DNA from: Clostridiales bacterium | Lineage (GTDB): Bacteria > Bacillota > Clostridia > Oscillospirales > Acutalibacteraceae | Reading direction: 5' to 3' | Length of the DNA: 11,642 nucleotides | Assembly (NCBI GenBank): GCA_020860025.1 | Contig: JAJBVC010000013.1 | Coordinates: forward strand, 1 to 11,642 | Shown here: positions 6,129 through 11,642 of the stretch, piece after piece | How positions within the stretch are numbered: position 1 is the first letter of the stretch | Layout of the letters: each line of letters begins with the position of its first letter | Notes under the pieces: generated by a model | The model's input: the letters and a program-made list of their open reading frames with translations, nothing else | The model's database searches: none | Told to the model about the DNA's origin: nothing | Position numbers and translations under genes: made by a program

Positions 6129-7646
6129 ATGAAAAAGATTTTTGCAATATTAACTTCCGTAATTTTAGCCATATTGCTTGTTTCATGTAGCAATACAAGC
6201 AATGAAGATGAGGTTTCTGTTTGGTATTTGGCAGAGCAGGATATTGAAGCGGAAGAGCTTTTCGCCGATGTTAATGATACGGTAGATCCCTCCCAAATTT
6301 ATAATTCAATAGAATATAACGAACAAATGTTTTACGGTGTGTATACTCTTAATAACGAGGACAAGGACATCAAACAAGTTCGAAAGAATATTTCATTTAA
6401 CGATGTTGAGTTTTTAGACGGAACGTATACTATAACATCGCTACCTATCTGCGTTTCTTCGGGAAGCGACTATATCTGCAATAAAGTAAGAAATTATATT
6501 TATGATGATTTTAAAAATGCAACCGATATAGAAGTAGCTGTTCTTGAATTTGCAACGCAGGATGATATAGGAACGGCTGTATGCTCTTACGAAGTAAACG
6601 GCAATAAAATCACATATCAGGTGTTGGAACAAACAAGCGAAGACGGAGAGACGCTTGAATATGAAAATGACTTGCCGACATTTGAGTATGAATTTTCAAT
6701 AACAGGGCCTTATCTTACTCTTTCAAACGGAAGTGAAAGTATTACGCTTACGGGTTATTCGTTTACTGAGAATACTAATGCAGGTGACATATGGTTGTCG
6801 GGCTATTCACAGACGGAATCGCCACTCGTTGACGATCTTGATTACATTTCCGCAAGAGAAGGAATACTTAATTTAGCCGCAACAAGAAGCGGTGGTTATT
6901 ACGACCAATCGGCAGTTAAAATCAGCGATGACGGTTTGATTACCATTTATTTAAATGAGGATTCGGAAAATGATGAAAGTGCAACTTTTCATCAATATGC
7001 GTATATAACTAATTGTTCCGGATTATCATCACGTTTTACTGTTATTTTGCTTGACGGTGAAAAAGAGTATTATTATACGGACTCAATCGCTTCAAGAGAA
7101 TCACGTATTCTTTCCGAAGACAGTGATATATCCGAGTTGAGTGAAGATGATATTGAAGAAATAGCCGAAAAGAAATCTGATTTATTTGACGATTTGTATA
7201 ACGAATTTCAGGAAGCGGGAATTAATGCCGATATTAACAGGTCTACGGGTGAAATTGCGTTAGACTCAACTGTGTTATTCGGAGGAGATTCCGCTGTTGT
7301 AACTGATGACGGCAAGGAGTTTTTAAATAAATTCCTCAAGGCTTATACAGATATAATTTATAATGAGAAATATGACGGCTTTATTTCAAAAACGGTTATA
7401 GAGGGACATATTGCTCCCGTAGACGGTGTTACATATGAAAGCGGTCTGCCGTTCTCTGAAGAAAGAGCTGAAAATGTTAAAGAGTATTGCTTGTCGGGAG
7501 ATACGGGTGTCGATACAACTAAACTTGCCCAAACTCTCGAAACTGTAGGATACTCTCAAAGCAAGCCTGTTTATGACAGCGACGGAAATATTGACTACGA
7601 CGCCAGCAGACGAGTTTCATTTAAGTTCGTTGTTAACACAGATTAA
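6129..7646 (+). CDS. Lipoprotein with C-terminal OmpA/MotB-like domain
   Basis: A 505-residue exported lipoprotein. Residues 1-20 are a type II signal peptide: a Lys-Lys start, a hydrophobic core (4-16) and lipobox LVSC with Cys20, so it should be lipid-anchored on the outer face of the membrane. The acidic middle (about 25-325) contains beta-strand-rich segments; GPYLTLSNGSESITLTG (193-209) resembles lipocalin-like repeats of clostridial lipoproteins. An acidic linker (about 328-350, Ser/Asp/Glu-rich) leads to an OmpA/MotB-like domain (355-505) with VLFGGDSAVV (382-391), EGHIAP (425-430), SEERAENV (443-450) and ASRRVSFKF (492-500). OmpA-family domains bind diaminopimelate-type peptidoglycan; the usual Asp after the GH motif is replaced here (GHIAP), so binding may be altered. 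The kinase fusion begins 26 bases downstream, suggesting co-transcription. It may link the secretion machine to the wall or sense it. The lipoprotein call is secure; the link to secretion is inference. Confidence 0.85.
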   Translation: MKKIFAILTSVILAILLVSCSNTSNEDEVSVWYLAEQDIEAEELFADVNDTVDPSQIYNSIEYNEQMFYGVYTLNNEDKDIKQVRKNISFNDVEFLDGTYTITSLPICVSSGSDYICNKVRNYIYDDFKNATDIEVAVLEFATQDDIGTAVCSYEVNGNKITYQVLEQTSEDGETLEYENDLPTFEYEFSITGPYLTLSNGSESITLTGYSFTENTNAGDIWLSGYSQTESPLVDDLDYISAREGILNLAATRSGGYYDQSAVKISDDGLITIYLNEDSENDESATFHQYAYITNCSGLSSRFTVILLDGEKEYYYTDSIASRESRILSEDSDISELSEDDIEEIAEKKSDLFDDLYNEFQEAGINADINRSTGEIALDSTVLFGGDSAVVTDDGKEFLNKFLKAYTDIIYNEKYDGFISKTVIEGHIAPVDGVTYESGLPFSEERAENVKEYCLSGDTGVDTTKLAQTLETVGYSQSKPVYDSDGNIDYDASRRVSFKFVVNTD

Positions 7647-7672
7647 AAAATAAAAGTCTATGGACGTGAATT

Positions 7673-10312
7673 ATGCCTAATAAAGAAGAATTGATAAATT
7701 GTTTCAGAGATACTCTTAAAACAATTAATGATGATAAATACTTGCTTGAAAAAACAAACACGGCGGTAAAAAGAACAGATATATTTTTGCAGGGGTCGGG
7801 AAAATTAGGGGAGTTTACACCGGAAATAGAGGTGTCAAACGACACTTCATTTAACGCTGCGAAAAAATTATTGCAAAGCTGTAAGAGAGTTGCGGTGTTG
7901 AACTTCGCATCGGGTGTTAATCCCGGTGGTGGTGTAACCGTAGGCGCAATGGCGCAGGAAGAATGTTTGTGCAGAAGCAGTAATCTTATTCCCTGCTTAA
8001 AACAAAATCATATATATAATGAGTTTTATAATTATCATCGTTCGTTAACTGATACCTACTATTCGGATAGGATTATTTATACGCCGAATGTAACAGTGTT
8101 TAAAGATGACAGTCCCATTCCCAAATTGCTGCCAAGGAGCGAGTGGTTTGACGTTGATATTATTACTTGTGCGGCTCCGAATATGATAAATCACGAAATT
8201 GATGAGAAGGTTCTTTACAAAATCTTTAGAGATCGTATATGTGAAATATTAATTTCCGCCGAACAGAACGATGCAGACGGTATCGTTCTCGGTGCATGGG
8301 GCTGCGGAGCGTATAAAAATCCACCGCTTATTGTGGCAAAAGCATTTAATAAGGCTATTGGAACAGCAGGTTATTCTCATTTCAAAAAAATATCTTTTGC
8401 AATAAAAGCAGATACACAAGTCGGACTTGAAAATCTTAAAATATTTGAAAATATATTATTACATAACGACGATATTATACCTGAAACGCCGTCGGATATT
8501 ATTTTAAATAATAAAGATAAATTTAAAGAATGGCAAAGGAACAATCCGTTATACAGAAAAAACTTTTCTGTTTTCGGCGATTCTATAAGCACATTGGAGG
8601 GAGTCAACCCGATTGGCTATTCGGTATTTTATCAGGGTGAAAATTCTCAAAAAGCCCAAGTGATTAAAACAGAGGACACTTGGTGGGGAAAAGTAATCGG
8701 ATTTTTCGGCGGAAAATTGCTTGTTAATAATTCTTATTCAGGCAGCAAAGTAACGGGAGAGAGCATTTTCTCGGGCAATAGCGACGCAAGAACAGATTTT
8801 CTTCATTGCGGAGGTGTTGAACCGGATGCAATTATTATTTATCTCGGCTTTAATGATTGGGCTAAAGGTGTTGCGTATCAAAGTGTTGCAAATCATTCAA
8901 TGGACTTAATCAACTATTTTGATTTTGCATATTTGAATATGATATTAAAAATAAAAAGAAATTATCCTGATTCTCAGATTTATTGCTGCACACTTAATAC
9001 GACATTTATGTCAGTAAATAATAGCTTTAAGTTTTCTTTCGAGCTAAATGGTGTACATATCGAGAAATTTAATGAAATAATAAGAAATACGGCTAAAGTA
9101 CAGAAGTGTAAATTAGTGGATTTATATTCATACAGTACGCCTTATGATTCGATAGACGGTTCTCATCCCAACAGTAACGGAATGAAAACTTTGGCAAAAT
9201 TGATTTGCGGTGAAATAGCTGATGATGCAAAAATTTTTTTGACAGAAAATATCGACGAGGGCAATATAGATGCTGAATCCGCAAGGCTGTTGGCTCCAAA
9301 GGCAAGTTATTGTTATTATTGCGGTGCTAAAGTTTTAGATAATGCTAAATTTTGCCTTAAATGCGGTAAAGAACTGGAATATGATTTATCCGAAAGCACT
9401 GTAATATGCCAACATTGCGGTGAGCAGGCTCTGTCCGATTATCAATACTGTTTGCATTGCGGTAAATCTTTGGAACAGCCAAACCTTGAAAACACAGAGC
9501 ATACGACTGTTTTACAGGAGGATGAGTTCCCCGATATAGTTACTGACGATCGGTATAAATTGCTCCGTAAAATTGGCAGGGGAGGAACATCAAGAGTTTA
9601 TTTGGCTGAGGATTTAAAAATCGGCAGGGAGTGCGCCGTTAAAATTGCAAACAAGACAGGATATGTAAATGAGATTGCTTCAAAGCTTCTTATGGAAGAG
9701 GCAAATAAAATGAAATATTTGGCGCATATTTCAATTCCTCAGCTTTATGATATTATTGACGAAGAGGGCAGATTGTGCATTGTTATGGAGTACATCGAAG
9801 GTGCAACGCTTGATAGTATTATAAGAAACACAAAATATCCTTTAGAAGAAAAAACGGTTGTTGAGTGGGGAAAACAGCTTTGCAATGTGCTGTATTATCT
9901 TCATTCATTAAACCCGCCGAGAATATTCAGAGATGTAAAGCCGTCAAATATTATGCTTCAGCCTAACGGCTTGATTAAATTGTTCGATTTCGGAATAATG
10001 AGAACATATGATTTCGATAAAACGGTCGATACCTGCAGCTTGGGTACAAAAGGATTTGCGGCTCCCGAGCAGTTTGGCGGAAAAGGACAAAGCGACGCAA
10101 GAACCGATATATATGCATTGGGTATGACGCTTCATTATCTGCTTACGGGAATAAACCCTGTACAAATGCCCGACGGCGTTCTGCCGATAGTAAGATATAG
10201 ACCCGAGCTTTCAATAAAGCTCGACAGTGTAATCCAAAAGTGCGTTCAAAATAACCCTGATGACCGATATCAAAATTGTATGGAGCTGCTAAAAGATTTA
10301 GAAAATATTTAA
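7673..10312 (+). CDS. PARG (TIGR02452) - SGNH hydrolase - double zinc ribbon - Ser/Thr kinase fusion
   Basis: An 879-residue cytoplasmic multidomain protein without signal peptide or membrane segment. Residues 1-265 are a microbial-type poly(ADP-ribose) glycohydrolase domain with the PARG signature GGG (85-87), seven residues, then QEE (95-97); it would remove ADP-ribose from proteins or cleave its polymers. Residues 296-515 are an SGNH/GDSL hydrolase with Gly302-Asp-Ser304, Gly357, Gly392-Phe-Asn394-Asp and Asp495-Gly-Ser-His498, a full catalytic set for ester hydrolysis. Residues 547-596 form two zinc ribbons (Cys547/550/561/564 and Cys579/582/593/596). Residues 628-879 are a Hanks-type kinase: glycine loop 635-642, Lys657, Phe-Arg-Asp754 with Lys756 and Asn759 (His of HRD replaced by Phe), Asp772-Phe-Gly, and Ala-Pro-Glu799. 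All look active. The ATG has a weak site (GGACGTG, 7662-7668), consistent with translation coupled to the upstream lipoprotein. The frame is unbroken, so the fusion is real in this sequence. Substrates are unknown; EssC's FHA domain is a candidate reader. Confidence 0.93.
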   Translation: MPNKEELINCFRDTLKTINDDKYLLEKTNTAVKRTDIFLQGSGKLGEFTPEIEVSNDTSFNAAKKLLQSCKRVAVLNFASGVNPGGGVTVGAMAQEECLCRSSNLIPCLKQNHIYNEFYNYHRSLTDTYYSDRIIYTPNVTVFKDDSPIPKLLPRSEWFDVDIITCAAPNMINHEIDEKVLYKIFRDRICEILISAEQNDADGIVLGAWGCGAYKNPPLIVAKAFNKAIGTAGYSHFKKISFAIKADTQVGLENLKIFENILLHNDDIIPETPSDIILNNKDKFKEWQRNNPLYRKNFSVFGDSISTLEGVNPIGYSVFYQGENSQKAQVIKTEDTWWGKVIGFFGGKLLVNNSYSGSKVTGESIFSGNSDARTDFLHCGGVEPDAIIIYLGFNDWAKGVAYQSVANHSMDLINYFDFAYLNMILKIKRNYPDSQIYCCTLNTTFMSVNNSFKFSFELNGVHIEKFNEIIRNTAKVQKCKLVDLYSYSTPYDSIDGSHPNSNGMKTLAKLICGEIADDAKIFLTENIDEGNIDAESARLLAPKASYCYYCGAKVLDNAKFCLKCGKELEYDLSESTVICQHCGEQALSDYQYCLHCGKSLEQPNLENTEHTTVLQEDEFPDIVTDDRYKLLRKIGRGGTSRVYLAEDLKIGRECAVKIANKTGYVNEIASKLLMEEANKMKYLAHISIPQLYDIIDEEGRLCIVMEYIEGATLDSIIRNTKYPLEEKTVVEWGKQLCNVLYYLHSLNPPRIFRDVKPSNIMLQPNGLIKLFDFGIMRTYDFDKTVDTCSLGTKGFAAPEQFGGKGQSDARTDIYALGMTLHYLLTGINPVQMPDGVLPIVRYRPELSIKLDSVIQKCVQNNPDDRYQNCMELLKDLENI

Positions 10313-10356
10313 ACACAAATTGCAATCAATAGTAAGCTACAATTTGTGTTTAAATA
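10306..10356 (+). terminator. 17-bp inverted repeat overlapping the kinase stop codon
   Basis: Bases 10306-10322 are perfectly complementary to 10340-10356, with a 17-base loop. The 5' arm includes the TAA stop of the kinase fusion. The stem is AT-rich and is followed by mixed A/T rather than a T-run, so it is not a textbook intrinsic terminator. It may protect the mRNA 3' end or act together with the hairpin at 10456-10486. Confidence 0.5.
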
Positions 10357-10455
10357 ATCTATATTATATATTATGTAAAGTCTGTCGTATGACAAAAGTT
10401 TTTTCAATATATTTAGCTTTTATCATTTAACAACCATATATTATTTATTTTTCAT

Positions 10456-10491
10456 AACTCTTGAAGATATTACAGCTTCAAGAGTTTTTTT
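10456..10491 (+). terminator. Rho-independent terminator for the + strand unit, within the convergent overlap
   Basis: AACTCTTGAAG (10456-10466) and CTTCAAGAGTT (10476-10486) form an 11-bp stem around a 9-base loop, and a seven-T run (10485-10491) follows on the + strand, so it should terminate the lipoprotein-kinase transcript. The 3' arm lies inside the last codons of the opposing amidohydrolase. On the - strand the same hairpin is followed by TTATGAAAAA, a poor tract, so it would be weaker in that direction. Confidence 0.75.
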
Positions 10492-11195
10492 GCATTATTA
10501 TAGAAAATGTCGCTCAGGGCATTATCGTCAAGACCGCAGGTCAGCACCTTTTGAATCTCAACCGACGGATGATGATACGGTGAATCCGTACCGAACATAA
10601 TCCTGTCTTTGCCGACAGTTTCGTACGCCTCTTTGATTTTACTGCCCATCGGCATACCGCTCATTTCAAGATAAAGATTATCATATCGCCTTGCCATTTT
10701 AAGAGAAGCGTCAATATACACTCCGTGACCGTGGCCCATATGTATCATCGTAACCTTTACATCGGGGTAACGCTCTGCAAGCAATGCAATGCTCCACGGA
10801 AGTGAATACGGCGGATGACCGCAGTGAATAAACACAGGAATGTCATATTCCTTTGCAAAATCCATAACGGGATAAACTATTGGGGAATCGGCGACAAACG
10901 AATTTGAAAGCGGCTGCATTTTGATACCCACAAATCCCTCTTTATTTATGTACCTGTCAAGCTTTTTCTCTACATCGTCAAGCACGGGATTGACCCAAAC
11001 AAACGGAACTATCTTTTCCGGATACGACTGAAAAACGTCAATAACCTCGTCGTTGCCGCTAAATGACGGCGCAGTTAAAAATGTCTTTTCAATTTCATAT
11101 TCTTTCATCTGTTCAATCAGCTTTTCCTTCGTCATACAAACGTTAGCCCAGCCGCCGATACTGCCGATATGCGAATGTGCGTCAATTTTTTTCAT
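10470..11195 (-). CDS. Amidohydrolase-2 family TIM-barrel metal-dependent hydrolase
   Basis: A compact metal-dependent hydrolase of 241 residues, like the Amidohydro_2 (PF04909) group. Visible metal and catalytic motifs, in order: HSH within DAHSHIG near the N-terminus, FIHCGH in the middle, MIHMGHGHG about 30 residues later, and FGTDSPY near the C-terminus. These are the expected His-X-His, two His and Asp ligands of the superfamily. Members hydrolyse or decarboxylate small molecules; the substrate cannot be told here. The start chosen is ATG at 11195, giving MKKIDAHSH as is usual for the family; an in-frame GTG at 11204 would add three residues, and neither has a strong ribosome site. It follows the ECF S component by about 21 bases, so the two probably form an operon. 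Its last codons share DNA with the + strand terminator hairpin. It appears unrelated to the secretion block. Confidence 0.88.
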   Translation of the reverse strand: MKKIDAHSHIGSIGGWANVCMTKEKLIEQMKEYEIEKTFLTAPSFSGNDEVIDVFQSYPEKIVPFVWVNPVLDDVEKKLDRYINKEGFVGIKMQPLSNSFVADSPIVYPVMDFAKEYDIPVFIHCGHPPYSLPWSIALLAERYPDVKVTMIHMGHGHGVYIDASLKMARRYDNLYLEMSGMPMGSKIKEAYETVGKDRIMFGTDSPYHHPSVEIQKVLTCGLDDNALSDIFYNNAKKLLKL

Positions 11196-11216
11196 AACTT
11201 TCACTCTTTTCTGTTA

Positions 11217-11642
11217 TTATTCAGCCATTTTTCTAAGCTTAGCTGTAATTCCTGTTTTGTTAAAAACGGCTATAAATACGACCGCAACAATAATTCCGAT
11301 TACGGTTTGAAGCGTAAGTCTCGGCAAAGATGTAAAGGCATAAGCCTTGCCATACATAAAAATTTTTACCACCGTATATGCCACAATTTGAAATGCACCG
11401 CCGATTACACCGCCAATTATGAAGCCTGCAAGCTTATTTTTTATAATTTTTTCGGCAAACGCTCCGCAAATCAAAACCATAATCACTTTGATAATAAATG
11501 TCGGTACAATCCAAGCGGCATATCCGCCGACCAAATCAGCCATAGCCGCCCCTATTCCTGCCGCAAGACTTGATTTTTTTGAGCCGAGCAGAGCGATTGA
11601 AAGAAAAATGATACTGTCGCCCAAATGAGTGTAGCCTGACGC
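11217..11642 (-). CDS. ECF transporter S component, ECF-ribofla_trS type (5' partial)
   Basis: The open frame reaches the window edge, so the N-terminus is missing; 141 residues are visible. It is a strongly hydrophobic membrane protein with about four to five helices. The visible start, ASGYTHLGDSIIFL, matches the GY-x-HLGD motif of the ECF-type substrate-binding (S) components of PF07155, and an AGIGAAMADLVGGY segment follows, also typical. S components bind a vitamin or related micronutrient and work with the shared EcfT-EcfA-EcfA' energising module, not encoded here. The TTG at 11624 inside the HLGD motif is not the real start. The C-terminus ends in a basic cytoplasmic tail (AKLRKMAE). 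The amidohydrolase follows on the same strand, possibly acting on the imported compound or a precursor, but the ligand cannot be assigned from sequence alone. Confidence 0.87.
   Translation of the reverse strand, partial: ASGYTHLGDSIIFLSIALLGSKKSSLAAGIGAAMADLVGGYAAWIVPTFIIKVIMVLICGAFAEKIIKNKLAGFIIGGVIGGAFQIVAYTVVKIFMYGKAYAFTSLPRLTLQTVIGIIVAVVFIAVFNKTGITAKLRKMAE

Noticed and set aside
6101..6190. A 29-codon leader ORF before and overlapping the lipoprotein start
   Set aside because: Its ATG directly abuts the Shine-Dalgarno-like bases, its peptide shows no features, and the region is better explained by the hairpin and the signal-peptide start at 6129.
7673..10312. Kinase part as an inactive EssB-type pseudokinase
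   Set aside because: The glycine loop, Lys657, Asp754, Asn759 and DFG are all present and there is no membrane segment, unlike EssB/YukC; the Phe for His in HRD is a tolerated variant.
11196..11204. GTG start extending the amidohydrolase by three residues
   Set aside because: The ATG at 11195 gives the family-typical start and a better distance to the weak GAG-containing ribosome site; the GTG remains possible.
11053..11628. Plus-strand ORFs opposite the ECF component and amidohydrolase
   Set aside because: Their products look like low-complexity shadows, while the minus-strand frames carry clear family motifs.
1..11642. tRNA, rRNA, CRISPR, insertion sequence or attachment site
   Set aside because: No cloverleaf, repeat-spacer series, transposase motif or paired direct repeats were found by reading; short noncoding signals could still be missed without computation.

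Overview
The window looks like a chromosomal segment from a low-GC, Gram-positive anaerobe of the Clostridia/Firmicutes type. The evidence is AT-rich codon use with the standard code, AGGAGG-type ribosome binding sites, a type VIIb-style secretion ATPase, a Cys-anchored lipoprotein and an ECF-transporter S component. The species cannot be named from the sequence. There are no rRNAs, tRNAs, CRISPR arrays, transposases or phage genes, and no gene-free stretch longer than about 235 bases.

Region 1 (1-5895, + strand) is a type VII secretion (T7SSb, WXG100/ESAT-6-type) operon. It opens inside a large FHA-FtsK/SpoIIIE ATPase of the EssC/YukB family, truncated by the window edge. A YukD/EsaB-like ubiquitin-fold protein follows, then four small, mostly helical proteins of 75, 102, 122 and 103 residues. 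Two of these have the size and helical character of WXG100 proteins but lack a clear WXG motif. Genes are 1 to 40 bases apart, so they are very probably co-transcribed. No EssB/YukC, EssA or EsaA gene is visible; they may lie upstream.

Region 2 (5896-6128) is a structured intergenic stretch. It holds a long hairpin with a competing second 3' arm, a short GC-rich palindrome, a possible promoter, and a hairpin between the Shine-Dalgarno-like sequence and the next start codon.

Region 3 (6129-10312, + strand) is a two-gene unit. The first gene encodes a lipoprotein with a C-terminal OmpA/MotB-like, putatively peptidoglycan-binding domain. The second is the most striking gene of the window: an 879-residue protein joining a microbial-type PARG (TIGR02452) domain, an SGNH/GDSL hydrolase, a double zinc ribbon and a complete Ser/Thr protein kinase. 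Catalytic signatures are visible in all three enzymatic parts. A soluble kinase beside a T7SS ATPase with an FHA (phosphothreonine-binding) domain suggests phospho-control of secretion, comparable to the PpkA-Fha axis of type VI secretion. The PARG and esterase domains would add ADP-ribose or acyl-ester removal. The domains are read from the sequence; the pathway is inference.

Region 4 (10313-10490) is the convergent end, with a 17-bp inverted repeat over the kinase stop codon and a terminator hairpin that overlaps the 3' end of the opposing gene. Region 5 (10470-11642, - strand) looks like an ordinary metabolic operon of somewhat higher GC in sampled rows: an ECF-type S component (5' end outside the window) followed by a small TIM-barrel amidohydrolase.
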